From Streptomyces mayonensis (GTDB lineage: Bacteria; Actinomycetota; Actinomycetes; Streptomycetales; Streptomycetaceae), in the NCBI RefSeq assembly GCF_018982965.1, contig NZ_JACBYP010000068.1, positions 1 to 43,475 of the forward strand: a stretch of 43,475 nucleotides of DNA. The letters are read 5' to 3'. Positions 26,703-34,335 of the stretch are shown here, one piece after another (position 1 is the stretch's first letter; every line of letters starts with the position of its first letter). The notes under the pieces were generated by a model. The model searched no databases. It worked only from the letters and a program-made list of their open reading frames with translations, and had not been told where the DNA came from. The position numbers were made by a program, and so were the translations under genes.

Positions 26703-27122
26703 GTGCCCCGCGCCTCCCGGCGCAAAGGGGACGCGGCCAGACGGCACGCGGACACCGTCCGCTTCGTTCTGTTCGAGGCTCGCCCGGCCGGGCTGGAGTT
26801 TCACCAGCTGGTCCGTGCGAGCGCGCTCTCCCCGCACCAGGTCCGCTCCGGCCTGGCCGCGCTGAAGGACGAGGCCGCGTCCAAGGGCTGGCCTCCGCTG
26901 ATCTGGAACCGTCTCGACGGCTACCAGCTCGGAGCGGAGCGGGCCGCGCTCGAAGCCTACGAGCGGCAGGTCGTGGGCGAGAAGCTGACCCAGTTCCGGC
27001 GGTTCATCACCGGCACGGTCGCCCCGCACGCCGCCGCCCACCCGAACGACAAGTGGGTACGGCACATCGTCGCCCAGCTCAACTCCATCGAATCAACCCT
27101 CGACCTCATCGCCAGCGCCTGA
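26703..27122 (+). CDS. Small winged-helix-like protein (RacP-like)
   Basis: A 139-residue basic protein. Residues ~30-70 (LEFHQLVRASALSPHQVRSGLAALKDEA) have the spacing of a winged helix, with WNRLDGYQLG as the wing. The C-terminal half is helical (LTQFRRFITGTVAPHAAAH...). It matches what I remember as the 'RacP' protein of streptomycete mobile regions; no function is established. It starts at GTG 26703, 2 bp after the DUF6192 stop, and is followed by a terminator hairpin. A decayed second copy lies at 30946-31328. Confidence 0.6.
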   Translation: MPRASRRKGDAARRHADTVRFVLFEARPAGLEFHQLVRASALSPHQVRSGLAALKDEAASKGWPPLIWNRLDGYQLGAERAALEAYERQVVGEKLTQFRRFITGTVAPHAAAHPNDKWVRHIVAQLNSIESTLDLIASA

Positions 27123-27131
27123 CCGATCCAC

Positions 27132-27160
27132 GGGGCCGACCGGCGAAGCCGGCCGGCCCC
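27132..27160 (+). terminator. Hairpin terminator of the zinc-ribbon/DUF6192/RacP-like cassette
   Basis: GGGGCCGACCGGC pairs with GCCGGCCGGCCCC (12 of 13) around the loop GAA, 10 bp after the stop codon. Confidence 0.75.
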
Positions 27161-27186
27161 GCAGCAGGTCACAGACGGGAGGGGAA

Positions 27187-28032
27187 GTGCGTCAGCGCCG
27201 CTATCCGTCGGACATGACGGATGACGAGTGGGCCCTGATCGAACCGCTGCTGCCGCTGCCGGCCTGCGACACCGCCCGCGGCGGCCGGCCGGAGAAGCAC
27301 CCCCGGCGCGAGATCGTTGACGCGATTCGATATGTCGTGGACACCGGCTGCAAGTGGAGGGCCCTACCCGCGGACTTCCCGCCCTGGAGGACCGTTTGGG
27401 GGTTCATGGCCCGCTGGGCTGCCCGCGGTGTCATCGGTCAGATCCGTGACGCCCTGACCCAGCGGATCCGCCGCGAGGTGGGCAAAGGCCCCAGAGCCGT
27501 CGCGACGATCATCGACTCGCAGTCAGTCAAAGCGGCATCGACCGTCGGCAAGGACTCCCGCGGTTACGATGCAGGCAAAAAGATCAATGGCCGCAAACGG
27601 CATCTCGTGGTCGACACCCGCGGCCTGCCGCTGCTGGTCATGGTCACCCCGGCCGATCTGCATGACTCCGCCGCGGCCAAGGAAGTCCTCTTCCGTCTCC
27701 GTCTCATGCACCCCGAGATCACCATCGTCTGGGCCGACCGCGCCTACGCGGGCAAGCTCATTACCTGGGCGAAGAAGCATCTGAACCTCACGATCAAGAC
27801 CGTTTCCCGCCCGAAGGACTCCTCCGGGTTCGTCCTGCTGCCCCGCCGCTGGGTCGTTGAACGCTCGCTGGCATGGATGATGAACGCTCGCCGGCACGCG
27901 AGGGACTACGAACGGCTCGTCCAGCACTCCGAAACACTGATCACCTGGGCGGCGATCACGCTGATGACCAAGCGTCTGACCTGCAACGGTGCGGGCTCCG
28001 CCTGGGCCAGCAAGCCCAGTACGTGCGCCTGA
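27187..28032 (+). CDS. IS5 family transposase
   Basis: A 281-residue DDE transposase, full length for the single-ORF IS5 members of streptomycetes. The N-terminus DMTDDEWALIEPLLP is the family's DUF4096-type domain. The catalytic residues are visible: Asp110 in IIDSQSVKAA, Asp184 in VWADRAYAG and Glu225 in WVVERSLAWMMN with the R-x-x-x-x-x-x-D-Y-E signature behind it. The GTG start has a GGGAGGGG site. It appears intact. I could not find matching terminal repeats close to the gene, so it may be a stand-alone IS with unclear ends or the enzyme of the whole 11-kb element. Confidence 0.9.
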   Translation: MRQRRYPSDMTDDEWALIEPLLPLPACDTARGGRPEKHPRREIVDAIRYVVDTGCKWRALPADFPPWRTVWGFMARWAARGVIGQIRDALTQRIRREVGKGPRAVATIIDSQSVKAASTVGKDSRGYDAGKKINGRKRHLVVDTRGLPLLVMVTPADLHDSAAAKEVLFRLRLMHPEITIVWADRAYAGKLITWAKKHLNLTIKTVSRPKDSSGFVLLPRRWVVERSLAWMMNARRHARDYERLVQHSETLITWAAITLMTKRLTCNGAGSAWASKPSTCA

Positions 28033-28654
28033 ACTGGTTATTCGCCCGGCTCCGGGCCGGGCCACGCGTACAGGTCGAAGGCTGCTGATCAAGGACCGCC
28101 AGGGGCATCTGGGTGGAGGAAGCACGGTCCGCAGCCTGCGCCTTGGCTGGCCGGGTGAACGTGCCGCTGGCCCGAGAGACCGCAAGCTCTTTTCGGGGCC
28201 GGAGCACCGGTAGCGGTCAGCCATGAGGTCGAGGAGGGCCAGTGTGCTTGCACGCCCGTCGTGTCCGAGCTCATCCACCGTCCGCGGTCCGCTGCGCCAC
28301 CGGGGTACGGCAGAACCGGCGCCAGCGCAACGAGTCGGCGTTTAGTAACACAGTCGGTGCGGCGCTTGAGATACAGCAGTCGCAATCGCGTCTCCCGCCG
28401 TACCGACGACCGACGATGAAGCGCTGTCCAAGAAAGCATGGACCCCAGTCAGCTCGGCGGATAACGGCCGCTCGCTCCGGCAACGTCTTCTCCCAGGAGT
28501 CCTGCACTGGCGCGAGGCACAGCGCCGCCCACACCTCCCGCCCACCTGTCGCGGTCGGCGACTGCGCTGCGGCGGCACGACCTTCTTCCAACCGATGGCT
28601 GATGCGCTGAGCGCCTACGGCGTCAGCGTGTACTAACCGTCCCTTGGGGCACCT
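28033..28654. other. 620 bp without a recognisable gene
   Basis: Frames in this stretch are short, biased against normal Streptomyces third positions, and give no recognisable protein. One frame ends in a plausible C-terminus (FFQPMADALSAYGVSVY, stop near 28637), which may be the remains of a gene. Probably eroded DNA next to the transposase. Confidence 0.5.
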
Positions 28655-28692
28655 GGGCAGTCCGTCGCGTTGTCGGGGGTGACGGACTGCCC
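28655..28692. terminator. Hairpin terminator downstream of fdhA
   Basis: GGGCAGTCCGTC (28655-28666) pairs perfectly with GACGGACTGCCC (28681-28692), 46 bp after the formaldehyde dehydrogenase stop codon. Confidence 0.75.
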
Positions 28693-28738
28693 ACTACGCC
28701 GTCGCTTATGAGTTCGCAGGGACGGATGAGGGCGGGCC

Positions 28739-29932
28739 TCAGGCGGGAATGAGGCCGTGGGGGTCGATGATGAACTTTTCGGACACTCCTGTGTCGAAGG
28801 TCGCGTAGGCGTCGGGGGCGTCGTCGAGGCTGATCACCTTCGTGTTGAGCATGGCACTCAGGTAGGGCAGGCGGTCCCACAGGATCGCCATCATCAGCTC
28901 GCGGTTGTAGTGCATGATCGGTGCCTGCCCGGCGGCGATCCGCGGCGATTTGATCCAGGCCTTGCCGAAGTCGAGCGGGTACGTTCCCTCCTGCTCGGCC
29001 TTCGACTTCGCGAGCGGGTCGGCGCCGTAGACGCCGATGACTCCGGTGGCCCCGCCCGCGCGGGTGGCGTCGAGCACCTGGTTGAGGGCGTAGGCCGGGT
29101 CCATGTCCTCGGCCTCACGCCCGATGCCGTGTGCCTCAGTGCCGACGTAGTCAACTGCGCAGTCGACCATGGGTTCGCCCAGGATGGCCTCGATCTGGTC
29201 GGTGAGCGCTGCGTCCTGGCTCAGGTCGATCGTCTCGCAGCCGTTCTTCTTCACCAGCTCCAAGCGGTCCTTGTGGTAGTCGCCCACGATGATGCAGGAC
29301 GCCCCGAGGAGCCGCGCCGCTGCTGCGCCGCAGCGGCCGACCGGGCCGGCGCCGGCGATGTACACGGTCGAGCCCGGCTTGGCACCGGCCTCCATGAGAC
29401 CGTGGAACGCGGTGGGCAGGATGTCCGAGAGCAGCGCCAGGTCACGGATCTTCGCCATGGCCTGGTCCCTGTCCGGGAAGCGCAGGAGCTGGAAGTCGGC
29501 GTACGGGACGAACAGGTACTCGGCCTGGCCGCCGGTCCAGTCGCCCAGGTTGAAGCCGTACGCTCCGCAGGACACCTTGGGGTTCGTGGTCTCGCAGACT
29601 TCGGTCCGGCGCGCCCTGCAGTTGCGGCATCGGCCGCAGGCGACGTTGAACGGGACGGAGACGAGGTCGCCCTCACTGAGGAACTCGACGTCGGGGCCGA
29701 CCTCGATGACCTCCCCGGTCATCTCGTGCCCCATCACCATGCCCTGGGGCACGGGGAAGGACCCGCGGTAGATGTGCAGGTCGCTCCCGCAGATGTTGGT
29801 GGCGACGATCCTGAGGATGACTCCGTGCGGGGCCTTCTTCCCGTTCGGCATCTGAAGCTTCGGGAAGTCGAGCGACTCGACGCGCATGTCTTTCGGGTTC
29901 TGAAAGGTGACAGCGCGGTTGCTGCTTGCCAT
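28739..29932 (-). CDS. fdhA: Glutathione-independent formaldehyde dehydrogenase (zinc MDR family)
   Basis: A 397-residue zinc-dependent medium-chain dehydrogenase, the same length as Pseudomonas glutathione-independent formaldehyde dehydrogenase (about 399). Visible: catalytic zinc ligands in NICGSDLH and MGHEMTG, the structural zinc cluster CGRCRNCRARRTEVC, the NAD loop IAGAGPVGRCGAAA, and the long insertion EAHGIGREAEDMDPAYALNQ typical of this subgroup, which holds bound NAD. It oxidises formaldehyde to formate, or dismutates aldehydes, in the cytoplasm. It stands alone between two control regions, with a 12-bp palindrome 28 bp upstream and a terminator downstream. Base use is less GC3-extreme than in the flanking chromosome, which fits the acquired element. 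Confidence 0.88.
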   Translation of the reverse strand: MASSNRAVTFQNPKDMRVESLDFPKLQMPNGKKAPHGVILRIVATNICGSDLHIYRGSFPVPQGMVMGHEMTGEVIEVGPDVEFLSEGDLVSVPFNVACGRCRNCRARRTEVCETTNPKVSCGAYGFNLGDWTGGQAEYLFVPYADFQLLRFPDRDQAMAKIRDLALLSDILPTAFHGLMEAGAKPGSTVYIAGAGPVGRCGAAAARLLGASCIIVGDYHKDRLELVKKNGCETIDLSQDAALTDQIEAILGEPMVDCAVDYVGTEAHGIGREAEDMDPAYALNQVLDATRAGGATGVIGVYGADPLAKSKAEQEGTYPLDFGKAWIKSPRIAAGQAPIMHYNRELMMAILWDRLPYLSAMLNTKVISLDDAPDAYATFDTGVSEKFIIDPHGLIPA

Positions 29933-29959
29933 GACGATCTCCTCTGCTGATTCACGGTG

Positions 29960-29971
29960 ACTCGGCCGAGT
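29960..29971. promoter_or_regulatory. 12-bp palindrome before fdhA
   Basis: ACTCGGCCGAGT is perfectly self-complementary and ends 28 bp before the fdhA start, a plausible operator position. Confidence 0.4.
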
Positions 29972-30122
29972 GAGTGTCGGCGGTCATTTGGGCGACTTTG
30001 CGACGTCGGCTTTCCTAAACGTAGGGCTACACCCGAGGTATGCAGGCCAGCGCCACACCCTCTTGCGTGCCATCGCACTAACGCTGCGTGCCACGCGCCC
30101 GGTCAAGCGCGTCTTCTGCCGA

Positions 30123-30680
30123 TCAGGTGGGTTGCGGTGCGTTGGCGAAGTGTTCGATGATCGCCGCGCAGAAGGCGGGGAGGTCCTGCGGGCCGCGGCT
30201 GGAGATCAGCTGGCGGTCGATCACGACCTCCTCGTCGACGACCTCGGCGCCGGCGTTGCGCAGGTCAGTACGAATGCTGGGCCAGGAGGTGAGGCGGCGA
30301 CCGTGCAGCACGTCAGCCTCTGCCAGGGTCCAGGGTCCGTGGCAGATGGTGGCAACGGGTTTGCCGGTCTCCACGAACTCCCTCACGAAGGCGACGGCGT
30401 CGGGGTCGGTTCGCAGTTGATCGGGGTTCATGGTGCCGCCGGGCAGCAGGAGCGCGTCGTAGTCGCTCACGCGTGCGTCGGCGACCTTCTTGTCCACGGT
30501 GAAGGTTCCGGCCGGGTTGATGTCCATCTGGCGCGCGTTGATTTCGCCGGTGTGGAGGGAGAGGAGTTCGGCCTGTGCTCCGGCGCCCAGCAGTGCGCCG
30601 AGAGGTTCTTCGAGCTCGACGCGCTCCACGCCGTCGGTGGCCAGGATGGCGACCTTCCTGCCGTGCAGTTTGTTGGTCAT
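30123..30680 (-). CDS. DJ-1/PfpI family protein
   Basis: A 185-residue class I glutamine-amidotransferase-fold protein of the PfpI/YhbO type. It has KVAILATDGVERVEL, the acidic YDALLLPGG strand and the nucleophile elbow ATICHGPW with the reactive Cys and its His neighbour. Members act as stress proteins that repair or hydrolyse glyoxal-type adducts, or as peptidases; the exact role here is not known. The ATG at 30680 has an AAGGA site. It is followed leftward by fdhA after 190 bp, so both aldehyde-stress genes lie together but probably have separate promoters. Confidence 0.88.
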   Translation of the reverse strand: MTNKLHGRKVAILATDGVERVELEEPLGALLGAGAQAELLSLHTGEINARQMDINPAGTFTVDKKVADARVSDYDALLLPGGTMNPDQLRTDPDAVAFVREFVETGKPVATICHGPWTLAEADVLHGRRLTSWPSIRTDLRNAGAEVVDEEVVIDRQLISSRGPQDLPAFCAAIIEHFANAPQPT

Positions 30681-30735
30681 GGTGCTGTTCCTTCCGGTGA
30701 TCGGCGGAGGACCGGTTCGGGTCCGTGCCCTCCGC

Positions 30736-30766
30736 TCAGCTGCCGTCGGGGAGGAGGACCTTGGTC
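30736..30766 (-). pseudogene. Remnant of a zinc alcohol dehydrogenase C-terminus
   Basis: On the minus strand the bases read as KVLLPDGS and a stop, nearly identical to the tail at 32712-32744 (KVLLHPDCG, stop). Only about 30 bp remain, just upstream of the DJ-1 gene. Confidence 0.35.
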
Positions 30767-30945
30767 CTTGCCCTGCTCGATCAGCCTGGTTGGCCTGGCC
30801 CGTCCCCATGTCTGGTGGGCACGTCACCCACGGAACGACCTCACCACTCCCACTGTCCCACCCTCACAAGACATGTCAAAAGGTGCGAGTTGTCTCGCTT
30901 GGCCGGTGACGCGCCGGGAACCCGGCCTGCCCGGCCCACGACAAA

Positions 30946-31328
30946 CCACGGCAGGAAGGGAGATGCGGCCAGACGCCGCGGTGACACCGTCCGCTTCGTG
31001 CTCCTCGAAGACCGCCCGGACCGGGCTGGGCTTCGGCCAGTTCGTCCGCGCGAGGGACCTGTCCGCCTACCAGGTCAGATCCGGTCTCGGAGCGTTGAAG
31101 GACGAGGCCGCTGGCCGCCGCTGATCTGGACTCGCGAGGTCGGCTACCGGCTCGGCGCTGACCGGGCTGGAGGCATATGAGCGGGCTGTCGTCTCGTAGA
31201 AGCTCAACGAGTTCCGCCGGTTCATCACGGGGACCGTCGCCTCGGACGCCGCCGTCCAGCCGAACCACAAGCTGGTCAATCACATCGTCGCCCAGCTCAA
31301 CTCTTTCGAGCGACCCTCGATTTCATAG
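30946..31328 (+). pseudogene. Decayed second copy of the RacP-like gene
   Basis: The bases align along their whole length with 26703-27122. Recognisable pieces in three frames are GDAARRRGDTVRFVLLEDRP, then FGQFVRARDLSAYQVRSGLG with ALKDEAA, then WPPLIWT...GYRLGADRA, then RRFITGTVASDAAVQ and IVAQLNS. Several small deletions shift the frame, and a TAG interrupts the segment that matches GEKL. No DUF6192 partner is left upstream. Confidence 0.8.
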
Positions 31329-31409
31329 CCGGTCCCGGAGATCTTGTCCGCAAGGGGACCGTCCGTCGCCGATCGGACGGCCTCCGTCACATCGCTGGGG
31401 CGGCCGTCA

Positions 31410-31514
31410 TGCGTCATCCTCGCTATCCGCCACAGCCACCACGGACACCTCTGCGACGACGCCACCACCGTCCTCCTCCAGTGGCACGGCCCCCAGCCCT
31501 TCGCCCCACCCTGA
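31410..31514 (+). pseudogene. Possible C-terminal fragment of a PP2C/SpoIIE-type phosphatase
   Basis: A frame ending at 31514 reads HGHLCDDATTVLLQWHG and then a stop, which resembles the final DDAT-v-l-l-x-W motif of SpoIIE-like PP2C phosphatases in streptomycetes. The rest of the gene is missing. Confidence 0.4.
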
Positions 31515-31636
31515 AGCCCTCGTCGGACTCCCCACATCCGGCACCGCCCCACCAGAACGTCAACCAAGCCCTGGCTCTCCACCAACTATCCGCGACAGCT
31601 ACGGCTGACCACGCCGCCCCGCGGGCAGCACCTGCT

Positions 31637-31945
31637 CTAGGCGGGCGGCTTCTCCACGAGGACATCGATCTGCTCGATCGTGGGCTCCTCGAAGAGCTCA
31701 CCCGTGTTCTCAGCGAGCGCTTGCGCGACCTCGCCCGACAGATGCGCCTGGCGTCCGTCGTCGTCGGGAAAGGCGTCGAAGATTCCGAACGACGAGGGTC
31801 CGAACTGGATTCCGAACCACCTGACGGTCTTGGGTTCCCCCTCGACGATCGACAGCCCCTGGTTCAAGAAGTCCTGGACGTCGTCCTCCCTGCCGGGCAG
31901 TGCTTCGAGGCGTACCAGAAGTGCTTTGCTGACCTGTGTTGCCAT
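31637..31945 (-). CDS. ABM-domain (antibiotic biosynthesis monooxygenase-like) protein
   Basis: A 102-residue dimeric ferredoxin-like fold candidate. KALLVRLEALPGREDDVQDF at the start, a central TVRWFGIQFGPSSFGIFDAF block and the C-terminal LVEKPPA strand fit small ABM/quinol-monooxygenase-like proteins. Members oxidise quinols or haem-like compounds without cofactor, or have unknown roles. The ATG at 31945 has a GAGGAGAG site; a longer frame upstream (to 32143) overlaps a GlcG remnant and is not credible. It lies downstream of the GlcG/HbpS genes on the same strand. Confidence 0.75.
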   Translation of the reverse strand: MATQVSKALLVRLEALPGREDDVQDFLNQGLSIVEGEPKTVRWFGIQFGPSSFGIFDAFPDDDGRQAHLSGEVAQALAENTGELFEEPTIEQIDVLVEKPPA

Positions 31946-31992
31946 CTTGGGTCTCTCCTCTTCCTTTTCCTTGGTTCGCGTCGCCGCGATCA

Positions 31993-32130
31993 TCAGAACG
32001 CCGCTATGGCCGCCTCGGCGACCGTCTGATCTTGCTCGCCGCTGCCCCCCATCACTCCTACCGAGCCCCAGGACCTGGCCGTCGTGGGGGAGCGGGATGC
32101 CACAAACGAAGATCATCATCAACGTCGGCC
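31993..32130 (-). pseudogene. C-terminal remnant of a second GlcG/HbpS-family gene
   Basis: One frame gives LMMIFVCGIPLPHDGQVLG and the next frame continues SVGVMGGSGEQDQTVAEAAI to a stop at 31993, parallel to VMIFAGGLPLHRNGQVVGAV and GVSGGSGDQDQSVAQAA of the intact gene at 32253. It is truncated at the N-terminus and frameshifted once. Confidence 0.75.
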
Positions 32131-32163
32131 GAGGTGGCGGCACACCCGCGTTTGCCCGTCATG

Positions 32164-32220
32164 ACGACTCCTCTGCTCTCCTACGCGGCTTTCGCACGAC
32201 TCCTGTGCTCTCCTGCGCGG
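32164..32220. repeat. Direct repeat, 25 bp, two copies 32 bp apart
   Basis: Copies start at 32164 and 32196 and differ at two bases. On the minus strand each contains AGGAG motifs. They separate the GlcG remnant from the intact GlcG gene and may mark the duplication joint. Confidence 0.65.
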
Positions 32221-32252
32221 TGCGGGACGCGGGCGGGCGGGATACGCGGGGG

Positions 32253-32663
32253 TTACAAGCCTGCGGCAGCCGCCTGAGCGACGCTCTGGTCTTGGTCCCC
32301 TGACCCTCCGCTCACCCCGACGGCGCCCACCACCTGTCCGTTGCGGTGGAGCGGCAGGCCGCCGGCGAAGATCATCACGCGGCCCTGGTTGGAGCCGCTG
32401 ATGCCGTAGAACTGCTGCCCGGGAGCGGCGTTCGCGGCGAGGTCGGCGGTGCTGATGTCGAAGGCGCGGGCGGTGAAGGCCTTGTTGATGGAGATGTCGA
32501 CGCTGCCGAGCCATGCGTCGTCCATGCGGGCATGGGCGACGAGGTTGCCGCCGGCGTCGACCACGGCGATGTTGCTCGGCTGCCCGAGCTCCTGCGCTCG
32601 TTTCTCTCCCGCGTCGATAACCCGCCGAGCGTCCTGAAGGGAGATGCTCTCGATGCTGGTCAT
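32253..32663 (-). CDS. GlcG/HbpS family protein
   Basis: A 136-residue protein of the GlcG/HbpS (DUF336) family: LQDARRVIDAGEKRAQELGQ helix, NIAVVDAGGNLVAHARMDDAW, and the C-terminal GGLPLHRNGQVVGAVGVSGGSGDQDQ block. In streptomycetes the secreted member HbpS binds haem and works with a redox-sensing two-component system. This copy lacks a signal peptide, so it is cytoplasmic and may have another ligand. The length is that of a single domain. ATG at 32663. A broken paralogue lies directly downstream. Confidence 0.85.
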   Translation of the reverse strand: MTSIESISLQDARRVIDAGEKRAQELGQPSNIAVVDAGGNLVAHARMDDAWLGSVDISINKAFTARAFDISTADLAANAAPGQQFYGISGSNQGRVMIFAGGLPLHRNGQVVGAVGVSGGSGDQDQSVAQAAAAGL

Positions 32664-32711
32664 GGTGCGAGCTCCTTCTTGACGTCGTTTCCGGGGTTAT
32701 GGGCCAGCGCT

Positions 32712-32965
32712 TCAGCCGCAGTCGGGGTGGAGCAGGACCTTGGTCCAGCCGTTGTCGCGCTGGTCGACGTCCTGGTAGCCCTCGGGGGCTCGGGGAGCCG
32801 TCCGTTCGCAGAGACTTCGTTCGGGGGACGGTTGATCGTCACCGTGCGCCAGCGATCGCTGTGCCCGCTGGCGGCCCCGCTCGACTCACCCTTCCACCGG
32901 CGGATCATCACCGCTGCCCCGCCGCCCACAACCAGGCCGCACAACGTCAGTGCCTTGCCGTTCAT
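32712..32965 (-). pseudogene. Deletion joint: SRPBCC-type protein start fused to zinc ADH end
   Basis: From the ATG at 32965 the frame reads MNGKALTLCGLVVGGGAAVM and WRTVTINRPPNEV, like the membrane-anchored start of streptomycete SRPBCC/cyclase-like proteins. After NGRLPEP the match ends. In the next frame EGYQDVDQRDNGWTKVLLHP and DCG-stop follow, the C-terminus of a zinc alcohol dehydrogenase. Two genes appear to have been joined by a deletion, leaving neither functional. The nominal ORF runs out of frame to 32660. Confidence 0.65.
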
Positions 32966-33134
32966 CGCGTGCTCCTCTCCGGGGGCGAAGCCGGATAGCC
33001 GCCGTGGAAGTGTTCGAGCTATCTCCACCGTCACCTGGCTTCGCCTCACGTGCAAACGCAGTCCCCGGGTGACCCGCGTCCGATTCGTGGACCAGGCGGC
33101 GACTCTCTGGACTCCGCTCTAACGGCCGGGCCGA

Positions 33135-33174
33135 CCCCGAACTTGACTTGACCAAGTTCTGTGGGTGTTCGGGG
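33135..33174. repeat. Inverted repeat near the Tn3 fragment
   Basis: CCCCGAAC (33135-33142) and GTTCGGGG (33167-33174) flank a smaller AACTTG/CAAGTT pairing. It could be a terminator or a transposon-end remnant. Confidence 0.4.
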
Positions 33175-33309
33175 CCAGATGCGCGTCAGATCCTTCGGCT
33201 CGATCGTCCAGCCCTCCTCCAACACCTGGCGGACGATCTCGGCGATGTCCAGGGCGTTGTGGAAAATGCCCGCGTTTTGCAGGAACAGTACGACGCCCTC
33301 TGCCGCCAT
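33165..33309 (-). pseudogene. Tn3-family transposase C-terminal fragment
   Basis: The frame reads NAGIFHNALDIAEIVRQVLE and EGWTIEPKDLTRI, which I recognise as the tail of Tn3-type transposases (usually followed by SPY...HI-x-RFG). Here the follow-up is altered (WPRTPTEL) and the ~900 preceding residues are absent. Confidence 0.6.
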
Positions 33310-33367
33310 CGGTGAGGTCGGACCACCCGGCTCCTGGCGGAGCCCGGTCGGGCGCGCTGCAGGGGTG

Positions 33368-34201
33368 TCACAGCATCTCCAGCGGCCGTTTGCTCCCCGG
33401 CGGCGGGAACGCCCGGTCCAGGGTCGCGAGGTCCTCGGCGGTCAGGTCCACCTCCAGAGCCGCTCTGTTCTCCTCGACGTGCGCGCGGGAGGACGCCTTC
33501 GGGATCGCGATGACGTCCTCGTGCCGCAGGACCCAGGCCAGGGCGATCTGCGCGGGCGTCGCACCGTGGGCGGCTGCCACGTCCCGCAGCGCCGTGTGGC
33601 CGAGCAGACGGCCCTGCTCGACCGGCGAGTACGCCATGACGGGGATCGACAGTTCACGGCACCTGGGCAGCAGACTGTACTCAGGCCCTCGACGGCTGAG
33701 GTTGTACAGCACCTGGTCGGTCTGCGGCCCGGCTCCGGGCGGCAGGTCCGCGAGATCATCCACATCCAGGTTGCTCACCCCCCAGGAGCGGATGGCACCC
33801 TCCCGCACCAGGGACTCGAACGCCTCGACCGTCTCCTCCAGCGGCACGGCTCCACGCCAGTGCAGCAGGTACAGATCGATCCGGTCCGTGCGCAGACGAC
33901 GCAGGCTCCCCCGGCATGCCTCGGCCACTCCACCGGCGTCCGCATGGGAGGGGAGGACCTTGCTGACCAGGAAAACCTCGTCCCGCCGTCCGGCCACCGC
34001 CTCGGCAACCACTTCCTCCGCCGCGCCGTCCCCGTACATCTCCGCGGTGTCGACGAGGGTCATCCCCAGGTCCAGCCCGGCGCGCAGGGCCGACACCTCG
34101 GCCGCGCGGCGCCCGGCATCCTCCCCCATCCCCCAGGTGCCCTGACCGAGCACCGTGACCGCAACCCCGCAAGGAAGGACGACCGTCCGCAGATCCGCCA
34201 T
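33368..34201 (-). CDS. Aldo/keto reductase
   Basis: A 277-residue single-domain AKR with the usual (beta/alpha)8 order. GLDLGMTLVDTAEMYGDGAAEE carries the catalytic Asp and Tyr; KVLPSHADA supplies the Lys and LYLLHWRG the His. Later blocks are IRSWGVSNLD and the NADPH-binding IPKASSRAHVEEN. It reduces aldehydes or ketones with NADPH; the natural substrate is unknown. The ATG at 34201 follows AGGAGGAG; a longer upstream frame has no family similarity. It lies within the element next to a flavin oxidase gene on the same strand, 134 bp apart. Confidence 0.9.
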   Translation of the reverse strand: MADLRTVVLPCGVAVTVLGQGTWGMGEDAGRRAAEVSALRAGLDLGMTLVDTAEMYGDGAAEEVVAEAVAGRRDEVFLVSKVLPSHADAGGVAEACRGSLRRLRTDRIDLYLLHWRGAVPLEETVEAFESLVREGAIRSWGVSNLDVDDLADLPPGAGPQTDQVLYNLSRRGPEYSLLPRCRELSIPVMAYSPVEQGRLLGHTALRDVAAAHGATPAQIALAWVLRHEDVIAIPKASSRAHVEENRAALEVDLTAEDLATLDRAFPPPGSKRPLEML

Positions 34202-34335
34202 GGCTCCTCCTGGATGTAACGGTAGCCAAAGACTGCTAACCGCCAACAGCACCACGATCGCGCATCGGATGGCACCGCGATCACCGACGTAGCTACCAAC
34301 GTCGTCGGAGCACAATGCGCCGACTGCTGGGGCTT

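Noticed and set aside
27113..28031. GCGCCTGA on both sides of the IS5 transposase gene as a target duplication
   Set aside because: Both copies are simply the last codons and stop of the two neighbouring genes, and no inverted repeats lie next to them.
28242..28610. Possible small genes on both strands next to the IS5 transposase
   Set aside because: Overlapping short frames without motif or codon bias; none has a credible start.
31637..32143. 168-codon version of the ABM protein
   Set aside because: The extra N-terminal part is translated from the GlcG remnant and a GAGGAGAG site precedes the ATG at 31945.
33046..33309. 87-codon frame as a complete small gene
   Set aside because: Only its first half has similarity (Tn3 transposase end) and the rest is unrelated run-on sequence.
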